The notes: generated from the sequence alone by a model not told the origin. 64,000 bases of DNA from CAVTPU01 sp963736695 (GCA_963736695.1 CAVTPU010000001.1:620001-684000); one strand, 5' to 3'; positions 17,831 to 26,983 are shown, counted from the first letter of the stretch. Program-made: numbers and translations.

Positions 17831-18570
17831 GGCGTCTCTTCTTTCTGTGCGGGTGGCGTGTCCCGGCCGGGGGCCAACGCCGCGACCCAGGACCGCAGCA
17901 CGGCGGCACCAGCGGCACCGGACTTCTCCGGATGAAACTGGGTCGCCGCGAGGCACCCGAGCTCGATCGCCGCGACGAACTCGCCGCCGTGGTCCGTGGT
18001 GGTGATGACGGCGCCCGTGGCCCGCAACGCGGCGTCGGGCCGCGCGGCATAGGAGTGCACGAAGTAGAACCGCGTGTCGGGTCTCACGTCGGCGAAGAGC
18101 GCGGAGCCGGCGGGCGCCGACACCGTGTTCCACCCCAGATGCGGCACTCGCAGACCGGAGGCGGTCTGTCGATCGCCGGGCCGGGTGGTGTCGCCCGGCA
18201 GCAGACCCAGCCGGGTCACTCCGCCCGGCAGCAGACCCAGCCCCTCGGCGCGCTCGCCGTGCTCCACGCCGAAGTCGAAAAGGATCTGCATGCCGACGCA
18301 GATGCCCAGCACCGGTCGTCCGGCCGAGATCCGGTCAGCGAGGACCGGTGCGGCACCGATCTCGGTGATCCCGGCCATGCAGGCCGCGTAGGCTCCGACC
18401 CCGGGCACGACCAAACCGTCGGCTGCCGCCGCACGGTCGAGGTCGGCGGTCACGCTGACCTCGGCGCCGGCCCGGTCGAGGGCCCGCTGCGCGGACCGCA
18501 GATTGCCCGAACCATAGTCGAGCACCACGACCGTCGGCGGGAAGCGACCGGATGAGTCCATCCGGTTCAC
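17815..18570 (-). CDS. hisH: Imidazole glycerol phosphate synthase glutamine amidotransferase HisH
   Basis: Class I amidotransferase that feeds ammonia to HisF. 251 residues with VVLDYGSGNLRSAQRAL, nucleophile Cys in GICVGMQILFDFG, and the His/Glu pair in ATQFHPEKSG. Longer than usual because of an in-frame 30-bp tandem duplication (18191-18250) giving two copies of LGLLPG.TTR/VTR-like decapeptides. GTG 18570 overlaps the stop of the small membrane protein gene (GTGA); ATG 18561 is an alternative. The last residues (about 15) extend past the usual end and overlap hisA. Confidence 0.95.
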   Translation of the reverse strand: MNRMDSSGRFPPTVVVLDYGSGNLRSAQRALDRAGAEVSVTADLDRAAAADGLVVPGVGAYAACMAGITEIGAAPVLADRISAGRPVLGICVGMQILFDFGVEHGERAEGLGLLPGGVTRLGLLPGDTTRPGDRQTASGLRVPHLGWNTVSAPAGSALFADVRPDTRFYFVHSYAARPDAALRATGAVITTTDHGGEFVAAIELGCLAATQFHPEKSGAAGAAVLRSWVAALAPGRDTPPAQKEETPWPDR

Positions 18571-18743
18571 CCGGAGAACAGCCAGAGTGCGGCCCCGACC
18601 GCGGCGAGCAACCCAAGAACCGCGGGTACGCCGACGGCGAGGTTGGACCGGCCCTGTCGACGCAGGGAGAACGCGCCGCCGATAAGCACCCCGGCCAGGC
18701 CCGCCAGCACGATCGGGAGCACCGACTGGGAGATGCCCCCCAT
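18567..18743 (-). CDS. Small two-helix membrane protein inside the his operon
   Basis: 58 residues, unrecognised. Two hydrophobic segments (VLPIVLAGLAGVLIGGAF and VGVPAVLGLLAAVGAALWLF) flank the basic loop SLRRQGRSN, so it should be a hairpin in the membrane. It fits exactly between hisB (TGATG junction) and hisH (GTGA junction), which argues that it is a real translated gene. Role unknown; small membrane proteins at this place occur in some other actinobacterial his operons, as far as I recall. Confidence 0.75.
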   Translation of the reverse strand: MGGISQSVLPIVLAGLAGVLIGGAFSLRRQGRSNLAVGVPAVLGLLAAVGAALWLFSG

Positions 18744-19369
18744 CACAGCACCCCCTTGGTGCTCGGCACACCACCAGTGGGGTCCTCGACCCGCACCGCG
18801 TCGCGTAGCGCCCGCGCCACCGCCTTGAACTGTGCCTCGATGACGTGGTGGGCGTCGGGCTGGGCGCCGAGGCGAGCCGCACGCACCACGGACACGTGCA
18901 GCGTGACTTTGGCCGCGTGGCCGAACGACTCCCAAAAGTGGCGGGTGAGGCTGGTGGCGAAGACCGGGCCGGTGCCGCCGACGAACGGCGCGAGGCCCGC
19001 GGGTTCGTCATGCACCACGTAGGGGCGGCCGGAGAGGTCGATCGCGGCCTGCACGAGAACCTCGTCGAGTGGCACCAGCGCGGAACCGAACCGACGTATC
19101 CCGGCCTTGTCGCCGAGGGCTTGAGTCATCGCCGCTCCGAGCGCCAGGGCCGTGTCCTCCACCGTGTGATGCGCGTCGATGTGCAGGTCTCCGTCGGCGC
19201 GCACCACGAGGTCCAGACCGCCGTGCCGCCCCACCTGGGTGAGCATGTGGTCGAAGAAACCGATCCCGGTCGACACGTCACAGCGCCCGGTGCCGTCGAT
19301 GCAAAGCTCGACGAGCACTCGGGTCTCCGTGGTCTCCCGTCGCACCGTGGCGGACCGCGGCTCGGTCAT
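18743..19369 (-). CDS. hisB: Imidazoleglycerol-phosphate dehydratase HisB
   Basis: Manganese enzyme dehydrating imidazole-glycerol phosphate to imidazole-acetol phosphate. 208 residues with the diagnostic metal motifs GIGFFDHMLTQVGRHGG, DAHHTVED and, near the end, DAHHVIEAQFKAVARALR. Monofunctional, without a phosphatase domain. ATG 19369 overlaps the hisC stop (ATGA). The C-terminus PSTKGVL is typical. Confidence 0.97.
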   Translation of the reverse strand: MTEPRSATVRRETTETRVLVELCIDGTGRCDVSTGIGFFDHMLTQVGRHGGLDLVVRADGDLHIDAHHTVEDTALALGAAMTQALGDKAGIRRFGSALVPLDEVLVQAAIDLSGRPYVVHDEPAGLAPFVGGTGPVFATSLTRHFWESFGHAAKVTLHVSVVRAARLGAQPDAHHVIEAQFKAVARALRDAVRVEDPTGGVPSTKGVL

Positions 19370-20445
19370 CGGCGCACCATGCGCACTGCGGCGAGCAGCG
19401 CGTCGGTCTCCGCCGGAGTGCCCGCGGTCGCCCGCAACCAGCCGGGCAGTCCGAGGTCGCGCACGAGCACCCCGTGGTCGAGCAGGGTCTGCCACGCCGA
19501 CCGCTGGTCTCCGAACGGTCCGAAGAGGACGAAGTTGGCGTCGCTGTCGGGCACGGTGAAGCCCTGCTCGCGAAGTGCCACGACGAGCCGGTCTCGCTCG
19601 AGGCGGATCTTGTCGATGGAGTCGGTGAACTCGGCCGCGTGCGCCAGCACGGTGCGCGCCGCGACCTGGGCGAGCGTCGACAGGTGATAGGGCAGCCGCA
19701 CGAGGCGCATGGCGTCGACCACCGCGGGGCTCGCGACCAGACAACCCAGCCGGATCCCCGCGCACCCGAAGGCCTTGCTCATCGTGCGGGTCACCACGAG
19801 GCGCGGATGTTGGTCCACCAGGGTTAACGCGCTTGGCGTGCCGGGCCGGGCGAATTCGGCGTACGCCTCGTCGACGATGACCAGCCCGGGAGCCTCGGCG
19901 AGCACCGCCTCGACCACGTCGAGGGCCACCGCGCCACCTGTGGGATTGTTTGGTGAGCAGATGAAGACCAGGTCGGGTTGGAAGACCCGCACCTGCGCCA
20001 TCGCGTGCTCACGGGTCAGGGAGAAGTCGGCCCGCCGTGATCCGTCGTGCCAGGAGGTGCCGGTGCCCCGTGCCAGGACCGGGTGCATCGAATAGGCCGG
20101 GGAGAATCCCATCGCGGTGCGACCCGGGCCACCGAACGCCTGAAGCAACTGTTGTTGCACTTCGTTGGAGCCGTTCGCCGCCCACACTCGCTCTGCCGTC
20201 AGGTCATGGCCCAAGTGCGCGGCGAGGTCGGTGCGCAACGCGAGCGCGTCATGGTCGGGATAACGGTTGAGGTCGAGCAGCACATCGCTGAGCGCGGTGC
20301 TGAGCGCCTCGACGACCGGTGCCGGCACCGGATAGGGATTTTCGTTGGTGTTGAGGCGCACCGGGGCGTCGATCTGGGGCGCCCCATATGGCCGCTGCCC
20401 ACGCAACTCGTCGCGCAGCGGCGGCTCATCGAAGATTGTCGTCAC
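19366..20445 (-). CDS. hisC: Histidinol-phosphate aminotransferase HisC
   Basis: PLP fold-type I aminotransferase making histidinol phosphate. 359 residues: LNTNENPYP, AANGSNEVQQQLLQAFGGPG, CSPNNPTGG, VDEAYAEF, PLP-Lys in RTMSKAFGCAGIRLG, and the C-terminal LRATAGT with the substrate Arg. GTG start overlapping the hisD stop (GTGA), with hisB coupled downstream. Confidence 0.97.
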   Translation of the reverse strand: MTTIFDEPPLRDELRGQRPYGAPQIDAPVRLNTNENPYPVPAPVVEALSTALSDVLLDLNRYPDHDALALRTDLAAHLGHDLTAERVWAANGSNEVQQQLLQAFGGPGRTAMGFSPAYSMHPVLARGTGTSWHDGSRRADFSLTREHAMAQVRVFQPDLVFICSPNNPTGGAVALDVVEAVLAEAPGLVIVDEAYAEFARPGTPSALTLVDQHPRLVVTRTMSKAFGCAGIRLGCLVASPAVVDAMRLVRLPYHLSTLAQVAARTVLAHAAEFTDSIDKIRLERDRLVVALREQGFTVPDSDANFVLFGPFGDQRSAWQTLLDHGVLVRDLGLPGWLRATAGTPAETDALLAAVRMVRR

Positions 20446-21740
20446 GATTCCATCCTCGCGAGCACGGCCTGACCATGAGCGGGAAGATCCTCCACTTCGG
20501 ACAGAGTGAGTATGTGTGGGGCCACCGCACGCAACGCCGCCTCGTCATAGGCGACGACCTGAACGCCGCGGAGAAACGACTGTACCGACAAGCCGCTGCT
20601 GTGCCGCGCGCAGCCACCCGTCGGAAGGACGTGATTGGACCCGGCACAATAGTCGCCGAGCGGAACCGGCGAGTGCGAACCGACGAAGATCGCCCCGGCG
20701 TTACGGACCCGGGCCGCGACCGCCGCCGCGTCACGGGTCTGCACCTCGAGGTGTTCGGCGGCGTAGGCGTCGACGACCGCGAGACCGGCGTCCACGTCGT
20801 CGACGACGATCGCCGCGGACTGTGGTCCGGTCAACGCCGTGGTGATCCGCTCGTGGTGTTTGGCCAACGGGACCCGCCGCGCCAACTCCGCGTCAACGGC
20901 GTCGGCGAGCAGGGGCGCGCAGGTGACCAAGACACTCGCCGCATAGGGGTCGTGTTCGGCCTGGCTGATCAGGTCGGCGGCGACATGGCCGGGGTTGGCC
21001 GAGTCGTCGGCGAGCACGGCGATCTCGGTGGGGCCCGCCTCGGCGTCGATGCCGACCATCCCACGCAACAGCCGCTTGGCGGCCGTCACATAGACATTGC
21101 CCGGCCCGGTGACCACATCGACCGGCTCGCAGTCGTCGGTGCCATAGCCAAACATCGCGATCGCCTGCGCGCCACCGGCTGCGTAGACCTCATCGACACC
21201 GAGCATGGCGCAGGCCGCGAGCACCCGGTCGTCGGGCTCGCCGGTGTCGCGCTGCGGCGGGCTTGACACGGCGATCGCGGCGACGCCGGCGATCTGCGCG
21301 GGCACCACGTTCATCACCACACTTGACGGATACATCGCCAATCCGCCTGGCACATAGAGGCCCACCCGACCCACCGGAATCCACCGTTGTGTGACGGTGG
21401 CGCCCGGCGCGATGATCGTCGTGACGTCGACGCGACGTTGCGCCTCGTGGCCGAGCCGGGCACGTTCGATCGCCACCTCGAGGGCGGCGCGAACGGGTGG
21501 GGCGAGCCGATCAATGGCGCTGGCCACCCGACGCGGATCGACCCGGGTCCGGGTGAGATCGACCCGGTCGAAGCGGGTGGTGAACTCGAGAACCGCGGCC
21601 TCACCCCGGTCTCGCACGGCGGCGATGATCGGTTCGACGGTGACGGCCGCAGAGGCGACGTCGACACCGGCCCGGGGCAGCAACCGCCGCAGCGTCGCTC
21701 GATCCGGGCGCACGCCGCTAAGGTCGAGACGGGTCAGCAC
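20442..21740 (-). CDS. hisD: Histidinol dehydrogenase HisD
   Basis: Zinc, NAD-dependent enzyme doing the last two oxidations of histidine synthesis. 432 residues: VPGGLAMYPSSVVMNVVPAQ, AGGAQAIAMFGYGT, GPGNVYVTAAKR, EIAVLADDSANP, DLISQAEHDP, EHLEVQTRD and the zinc region GSHSPVPLGDYCAGSNHVLPT. First his gene of the block. Its GTG start lies 23 bp inside the preceding membrane-protein gene, so the operon may be read from further upstream. Confidence 0.97.
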   Translation of the reverse strand: MLTRLDLSGVRPDRATLRRLLPRAGVDVASAAVTVEPIIAAVRDRGEAAVLEFTTRFDRVDLTRTRVDPRRVASAIDRLAPPVRAALEVAIERARLGHEAQRRVDVTTIIAPGATVTQRWIPVGRVGLYVPGGLAMYPSSVVMNVVPAQIAGVAAIAVSSPPQRDTGEPDDRVLAACAMLGVDEVYAAGGAQAIAMFGYGTDDCEPVDVVTGPGNVYVTAAKRLLRGMVGIDAEAGPTEIAVLADDSANPGHVAADLISQAEHDPYAASVLVTCAPLLADAVDAELARRVPLAKHHERITTALTGPQSAAIVVDDVDAGLAVVDAYAAEHLEVQTRDAAAVAARVRNAGAIFVGSHSPVPLGDYCAGSNHVLPTGGCARHSSGLSVQSFLRGVQVVAYDEAALRAVAPHILTLSEVEDLPAHGQAVLARMES

Positions 21741-22506
21741 TCCGCGAGTCTACGTCGGGCGTGGTGGCCCCGGATAATCCAGACCTGTCAGTGCCTGTCG
21801 GGCCGGGCCGGACGAACTCGTCGAGGGGCGGCATCGCCCCGCCGACCGCAGCGTCGCCCGAACCGAACCGGTCATCGTGGGCGCCGAGGTCGGTGCGGGC
21901 CGAAAACCCGGCGAACAACGTATAACTCACGGCGGCGATGAGAGCCTGCAACGCCACCACACCGGTCGGCCGTGACGCCGACCAATGGTCGGCGTCGAGC
22001 TCCGATATGCGCAGGCCGATCGGAGCCTCGAGACGGTCGCCGACGGCCGCCACGGCCGCCGCCGACCGGAACTCCTCGACGCTGAAGTGATGCCCGACCC
22101 ACCAGGCCGCGACGGAGGCGATGAGCGACCCCGCCGCGATGGCTGTCATCATCGCCACGCCCCGATGCCGACGCATCAGCAACCAGGCCAGCACCGCGAC
22201 CGCGCCGCCGGTCGACACTCCCAGGATGGCGAACCAACCGTCGCCGGCGACGATCTGCTCCGGCTGCGGTTCGGCATAGACGAATCCACCGTCGACCCGC
22301 ACCACGACGGCCCGCGGAGTGATCATCATCCAGAGAAGACCGAGCACCGGGCCGAGCGCGGCGACGAGCAGCCCGACGAGTGCCGAGACCCAGCCCGTGT
22401 GCGCACGGGCGGGAACCACCGGCAAGGGGGGCTGGTTCGGCGCGGCCGAATCACTCCAGAGGTCCTCGACTGTGGAGAACGTCGAGAACGTCGGCTCATG
22501 TGCCAC
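21718..22506 (-). CDS. Four-helix membrane protein of unknown function
   Basis: 262 residues. A polar N-terminus of about 38 residues is followed by hydrophobic segments near 40-62, 95-110, 118-137 and 180-195, then a long acidic/Pro-Gly-rich tail. The loop between helices 1 and 2 (VVVRVDGGFVYAEPQPEQIV) should be outside. GTG 22506 has AAGGAT seven bases upstream. It sits directly downstream of the ParA-like ATPase gene (22-bp gap), so the two may form a membrane/ATPase pair. No family recognised. Confidence 0.75.
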   Translation of the reverse strand: MAHEPTFSTFSTVEDLWSDSAAPNQPPLPVVPARAHTGWVSALVGLLVAALGPVLGLLWMMITPRAVVVRVDGGFVYAEPQPEQIVAGDGWFAILGVSTGGAVAVLAWLLMRRHRGVAMMTAIAAGSLIASVAAWWVGHHFSVEEFRSAAAVAAVGDRLEAPIGLRISELDADHWSASRPTGVVALQALIAAVSYTLFAGFSARTDLGAHDDRFGSGDAAVGGAMPPLDEFVRPGPTGTDRSGLSGATTPDVDSRSADPSRP

Positions 22507-22528
22507 GTGCAGATCCTTCCCAGGGGTC

Positions 22529-23758
22529 CTACCGGCCGAACGGGGCCATGATCACGGAGGCTGCCGCCAACCACGCCTGCCGAGTCTCGGGCCGCAACAA
22601 CCCGAACTCGATAGACGCGCCCGCCTCCAGCACAGGGTCATAGGGCACCACAGCGACCGCGCGGGTGCGGGCCGCGAAGTGGCGGGCGATGTCCTCGGCC
22701 ATCGGCGACGGTCGTGGCGTCGGCAACGACAACAAGGTCACCGCGTTGGCCACCAACTCCGACATGCCCGACTCCTCGAGCAGATCCAGCATCCAGTCGG
22801 CGGAGAACGCGGAGTCGTCGCGCGGCACGGTCGTGACCACCAGTTGGTCGCTGGCCTGCAGCACCGTCTGCCAGTTGCCGCTCTCGACGTTGTTGCCGGT
22901 GTCGACGCAGATCACGTCGTGGGTTCGACGCAGCAACTCCAGCAACCGTCGAACGGTGTGCGGATCGAGCCGCCGGGCGAACCGGGGATCCTCCTCACCC
23001 GCGAGCACGTCATAGGAGCCGTCCGAGGCGTGCCGCAGAAAGTCGTCGAGACGGTCGGACAGGTCCGGACCGGACCGCGCCTCCACCTCGGCGAGTTCGG
23101 TCACCAGATGCCGGATGGTCCGGGCGTGGCGGGCGCTGCCGGCCCGCAGGCCGAGCGTGCCACGCAGCTCGTTGTCGTCCCACGCCACCACGCCTCGGCC
23201 GCGGACACTGCCGATCGTCGCGGCGGCGAGCACCGTCGCGGTCGTCTTGTGCACGCCACCCTTGGGGTTGGCGAACGCGAGCACCGTGGAGGCCGGCAAC
23301 GGACGGCGCAGACCGCCGATGAGGTGCTCGTTGGTGCCGGCCGAGGGGGCGGAACGCCACTCGATCATCGCCGGGGCCGCAGGCTGGACGGGCGGGGCCA
23401 GGCCAGGGCCAACCCCAGGCCCACCCCTGGGGCCATGACCGCCGGGAGCCGGCCCGCCGGGATAGGGCGTGGGTTGTTCCGGTGCCCAGAAGCCGCTCGC
23501 CTGATAACCAACGGGCTGGCCGAGGCCAGGGTCGCCATAACCCGGCGCGAACCCTGCGCCCGGTTGCCCGGGAGCGGCGGTTTGGGCGGGAACGACCGGC
23601 TGACTAGGGGCGGGTTGATCGACATTCGGAGCGGTTGGCTCATCATCGGGACGAGCCGACTGACCGCGCCCGCCACCCCGGGCACGGCTCAAAATCGTGC
23701 GCCAGCGCCCCGACGGCCCGTGGGGTGTGTTGCGCCCCCATCCGGTGGTCGTGTCCAC
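22529..23758 (-). CDS. ParA/MinD-type ATPase with deviant Walker A and Pro-rich N-terminus
   Basis: 409 residues. The first 135 are Pro/Gly/Gln-rich and low in complexity. An SIMIBI P-loop domain follows, with ANPKGGVHKTTATVLAAATI: the signature Lys of deviant Walker A is kept but the usual Gly before KTT is His. The switch region is VICVDTGNNVESGNW. This subgroup (KGGxHKTT) is found in actinobacteria outside the parAB locus. No parB or parS-like repeat is near. Probable role: positioning or assembly of a membrane complex, perhaps with the two flanking membrane proteins. Partner and cargo unknown. Confidence 0.85.
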   Translation of the reverse strand: MDTTTGWGRNTPHGPSGRWRTILSRARGGGRGQSARPDDEPTAPNVDQPAPSQPVVPAQTAAPGQPGAGFAPGYGDPGLGQPVGYQASGFWAPEQPTPYPGGPAPGGHGPRGGPGVGPGLAPPVQPAAPAMIEWRSAPSAGTNEHLIGGLRRPLPASTVLAFANPKGGVHKTTATVLAAATIGSVRGRGVVAWDDNELRGTLGLRAGSARHARTIRHLVTELAEVEARSGPDLSDRLDDFLRHASDGSYDVLAGEEDPRFARRLDPHTVRRLLELLRRTHDVICVDTGNNVESGNWQTVLQASDQLVVTTVPRDDSAFSADWMLDLLEESGMSELVANAVTLLSLPTPRPSPMAEDIARHFAARTRAVAVVPYDPVLEAGASIEFGLLRPETRQAWLAAASVIMAPFGR

Positions 23759-23858
23759 CTCGTTCCTCCTGAACCTCGCCTCACGCGGAAGAAGCGTCGC
23801 CCGCTAGGCTACGGACAAGACGGCGGTTTGCCATCCCCACCGCGCGGACTTCCCCGAC

Positions 23859-24686
23859 TCACCCGACGACCGGGGTCGCCTCGGGCGGCGGCAGCTCGAT
23901 ATCGGGCGGTGGACGCACGTGGTCGACCTGCTCGGGCAGGACCGCGACGAAGACCGTCGCGTCGATATCGTCCACCTCAGGTGCCGGGTCGACGACGCGC
24001 GCCGCAGGCCGCGAGGCGAGGCTGCGCAGCGCCGCCGGTCGTCCCCGCACCACGACGGCGAAGACGCACGCGCACCGGTCGGCGAACGCCTGCGACTCGG
24101 CGAGCGCGAGGGCACTGCGTGAAGACCACTGCCGGCGGCGGTCCGGATTCTGTTCGGTTGACGCCCGTGCCGCATAGTCGGTCGCCTCGCTGACCTTGCG
24201 GGCCGCGACGGATGCCATCGACGCGGCGACGTCGTCCGGCAACCGGTCCGCCGCGAGGCGCACGATCTCGGTTTGACGCGCGGGCAGCGGCGCTCGGGCG
24301 AGCGCGAAGACCGCCGTCACCCCGTCGACGCCATCGAACAGATCCGCGAGCTGACCGGCGGTGAGATAACGACGCAATGACACCAGCGCCGGCACCGCCC
24401 GATCCGGTTCGGCGAGACGGCTGAGCTCGTCGAGTTCGGCCCGGCTGGATTCGGCGTACGCGGGGATCATGTCTCCGTCACGCACGCCCACCCGCTGCGG
24501 CGAGCTGCCCACCCCACCCCCGACCGGTTCGCCGGGTCGCCACAGGAGGACCCCACCGGTCATCGCGAGCAGCACCACGAGCAGCAGAGTGACCGGCCGG
24601 ATCACGCGCAGCCGCCGACCCACGCGCACCGCGCCCCGGGCCAGGCGCGCGCCGGCCCGGCGTGCCGCGACCGCGATCAGCGCCAC
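23859..24686 (-). CDS. Single-pass membrane protein with extracytoplasmic helical domain, unknown function
   Basis: 275 residues. A basic N-terminus (about 30 residues, many Arg) is followed by one helix, VTLLLVVLLAMTGGVLLW, and an outer domain rich in Ala/Leu helices, ending in a Pro-rich tail (RPPPDIELPPPEATP). The GTG at 24686 is chosen because it overlaps the end of rluD by ten bases; the frame stays open further upstream but inside rluD. Lies 100 bp from the ParA-like gene. Not recognised. Confidence 0.7.
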   Translation of the reverse strand: MALIAVAARRAGARLARGAVRVGRRLRVIRPVTLLLVVLLAMTGGVLLWRPGEPVGGGVGSSPQRVGVRDGDMIPAYAESSRAELDELSRLAEPDRAVPALVSLRRYLTAGQLADLFDGVDGVTAVFALARAPLPARQTEIVRLAADRLPDDVAASMASVAARKVSEATDYAARASTEQNPDRRRQWSSRSALALAESQAFADRCACVFAVVVRGRPAALRSLASRPAARVVDPAPEVDDIDATVFVAVLPEQVDHVRPPPDIELPPPEATPVVG

Positions 24687-25672
24687 GCCGCGTTCTGCGC
24701 CGCCCCGGTCCAACCGGCGAGCAGATCGAGTGAGTGGGCGAGATCCTCGGGATATTCGCTGGCGAAATCGACCCGCTCGCCGGTCGCCGGATGGGTGAAG
24801 CCGAGCCGGGTGGCGTGCAGCCACTGGCGGGTCAGACCCAGCCGGGCCGAGAAGGTCGGGTCGGCGCCATAGGTCATGTCCCCCACGCACGGATGACGCA
24901 GCGTGGAGACGTGCACCCGGATTTGATGGGTCCGGCCCGTCTCGAGACGCACCTCGATGAGGCTCGCGCCCGCGAACGCCTCCACCGTGTCGTAATGTGT
25001 GACGCTCGCTCGCCCGCCGGAGACCACCGCCCACTTGTAGTCGTGGGTGGGGTGCCGGTCGATCGGCGCGTCGATGGTGCCCCGCGACGGGTCGAGGTGC
25101 CCCTGCACCACCGCGTGATAGATCTTGTCGACCTCGCGGGCCTTGAAGGCCCGTTTCAAGAAGCTGTACGCGTGTTCGCTCTTCGCCACCACCATCAGCC
25201 CCGTGGTGGCCACGTCGAGGCGGTGCACGATTCCCTGACGCTCGGCGGCCCCGCTCGTGGCGATGCGGTAACCCATGGCCGCCAGCCCGGCGGTCACGGT
25301 CGGGCCCGTCCAGCCCGGGCTCGCGTGCGCGGCGACCCCCACCGGTTTGTCGATCACCGCGATGTCGTCGTCGTCATAGATCACGACGAGGCCGTCGACC
25401 GGCTCGGCCGTGGTCGCGACCACCGGTTCGGCCGGACCGGGCAGGGTCACCTCCAGCCACGAGCCGATGGTCACCTTCTGGGACTTCACCCCGACGGCAC
25501 CGTCGACCAGCACGTCGCCGCCGTCGATGAGGCCCGCCGCGACGGTGCGAGACAGGCCGAAGAGTCGCGACACCGCTTGGTCGAGGCGGGTCCCGGCGAG
25601 GCCGTCGGGCAGCGGAAGGAATCGCCGGTCGCCGGACGGCGCGGCCGTGAATGTGGTCTCGGCGCTGGTCAC
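24677..25672 (-). CDS. rluD: RluA/RluD-family rRNA pseudouridine synthase
   Basis: 331 residues: an N-terminal S4 RNA-binding region (RLDQAVSRLFGLSRTVAAGL, DVLVDGAV) and a pseudouridine synthase domain with IAVIDKPVGVAAHASPG, catalytic Asp in GIVHRLDVATTGLMVVAK, and TGRTHQIRVH. It should modify uridines of 23S rRNA helix 69 or a related site. GTG 25672 lies directly after the lspA stop, so the two are coupled, as in many bacteria. Exact target cannot be told. Confidence 0.93.
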   Translation of the reverse strand: MTSAETTFTAAPSGDRRFLPLPDGLAGTRLDQAVSRLFGLSRTVAAGLIDGGDVLVDGAVGVKSQKVTIGSWLEVTLPGPAEPVVATTAEPVDGLVVIYDDDDIAVIDKPVGVAAHASPGWTGPTVTAGLAAMGYRIATSGAAERQGIVHRLDVATTGLMVVAKSEHAYSFLKRAFKAREVDKIYHAVVQGHLDPSRGTIDAPIDRHPTHDYKWAVVSGGRASVTHYDTVEAFAGASLIEVRLETGRTHQIRVHVSTLRHPCVGDMTYGADPTFSARLGLTRQWLHATRLGFTHPATGERVDFASEYPEDLAHSLDLLAGWTGAAQNAAWR

Positions 25673-25673
25673 G

Positions 25674-26288
25674 TCAGTCTCGTTCCGGCTTGTCTGCGGT
25701 TGGTTGGGCTGCGCCGGCTGCGGTCTTCGCGACGTCGGTCTCGGGGGCTGCGCCGCCGCTGCGATGCCGGCCGGTGAACTCCAGCACGATCGCGAGCACC
25801 ACGCCGCAGAACAGGGCCGAGTCGGCCACATTGAAGATCGGGAAGACCCGGCCTGCCTCGTCGAAGACGCTGATGAAGTCGACCACGTGGCCACGCATCG
25901 GCCCGGGAGCCCGAAAGATCCGGTCGGCGAGATTGCCCAGAGCCCCGCCGAGGATGAGGCCCATTGACAACGCCCACGGCATCGATCGAAGGCTGCGCGC
26001 CAACCAGATGATCGCGCCGACCACCACCAACGCGATGATCGGGAAGATCATCGTGTAGCCCGATCCGATGCTGAACGCCGCGCCGCTGTTGCGGGTCACA
26101 CTCAGATAGACGGCCCCGCCCAGCAGCCTCACCGGCTCGGTGTCGGCGACGTGCGTCAGCACCAGTTGCTTCGTCGTCGCGTCGAGCGCGACCGCCGACA
26201 CGGCGGTGATTGCCAGAGCGACGACCGCCGCAGCCCGAGCACCGACCCGGGTCGTGCCCGTATCGTCAGCCTCGACCGTTGACGTCAC
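25674..26288 (-). CDS. lspA: Lipoprotein signal peptidase LspA
   Basis: Membrane aspartyl peptidase that cleaves signal peptides of lipidated prolipoproteins. 204 residues with four membrane helices. The two catalytic Asp lie in GGALGNLADRIFR and PIFNVADSALFCG. The loop VTRNSGAAFSIG is also typical. GTG 26288 is chosen since AAGGG lies seven bases upstream and the protein then starts near helix 1. The C-terminal 30 residues are Ala/Thr-rich and variable. Confidence 0.94.
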   Translation of the reverse strand: MTSTVEADDTGTTRVGARAAAVVALAITAVSAVALDATTKQLVLTHVADTEPVRLLGGAVYLSVTRNSGAAFSIGSGYTMIFPIIALVVVGAIIWLARSLRSMPWALSMGLILGGALGNLADRIFRAPGPMRGHVVDFISVFDEAGRVFPIFNVADSALFCGVVLAIVLEFTGRHRSGGAAPETDVAKTAAGAAQPTADKPERD

Positions 26289-26344
26289 ACTTGTGCCCTT
26301 CGCCGTGCCCCAGCTCAGCCTCAGGCGGTGATCGTGTCCCCGCT

Positions 26345-26983
26345 TCAGCGCCGCTCTTCCAGCTGCTTGCAGCTCACACAGAGCGTAGCGGACGGGAACG
26401 CGGCGAGCCGCGCCGCCGGGATCGCGGTGCCACACCGCTCACACCAGCCATATTGCCCGCCGTCGAGCCGCTCCAACGCGCGCTCCACCTGGGTGATCCG
26501 TTCACGGATGCTGTTGGCGAGGGAGATCTCCTGCTCCCGCTCGAACGTCTTCGTGCCGGTGTCGGCCTGGTCGTCGCCTGCCGAGTCGGTGAGCCGATCC
26601 CGCTGCATCTCGGCGATCTCGGAGATCGTCTGCTCATATTCGGCGGTGAGCTCGTCACGACGTTCACTCAACGCGACACGAATCTTCTCGGTCTCGTCGG
26701 CGGACCGCGTGGCTCTGGCGACGCCCCCGGCCGGGACGGCCTTCGCGGATGCCGCCTTGGCGGTGGTCGCCCTCGGGGTGGTTGCCTTGGCTGCGGCCGC
26801 TTTGGCCGGCGCAGCCCGCTTGGCCGGCGCCTTGCGGGCCGGCGCCTTCTTCGCGGGGGTTGGCGGAGCGGCCTCGGGAGCGGCCGGCTCGGCCGCGTCC
26901 GGCTCGGCTGCGCCACTCTGGGATGTCTGCGCCGGAATAGCGCTCTTCGCGGTCTTCTTCACCGCACCCGCTCGCTCGGCCAT
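26345..26983 (-). CDS. DksA/TraR-family zinc-finger protein with Lys/Ala-rich N-terminal arm
   Basis: 212 residues. The C-terminal half holds a coiled coil (RVALSERRDELTAEYEQT) and a four-Cys zinc finger, WCERCG...LCVSCK, as in DksA/TraR proteins that bind the RNA polymerase secondary channel. The first 90 residues repeat Lys-Ala-Pro units (APAKKAPARKAPAKRA), like a histone H1 tail, and may bind nucleic acid. Start at ATG 26983. Next to lspA, as in other actinobacteria. Whether it acts with ppGpp like DksA is not known for this group. Confidence 0.88.
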   Translation of the reverse strand: MAERAGAVKKTAKSAIPAQTSQSGAAEPDAAEPAAPEAAPPTPAKKAPARKAPAKRAAPAKAAAAKATTPRATTAKAASAKAVPAGGVARATRSADETEKIRVALSERRDELTAEYEQTISEIAEMQRDRLTDSAGDDQADTGTKTFEREQEISLANSIRERITQVERALERLDGGQYGWCERCGTAIPAARLAAFPSATLCVSCKQLEERR

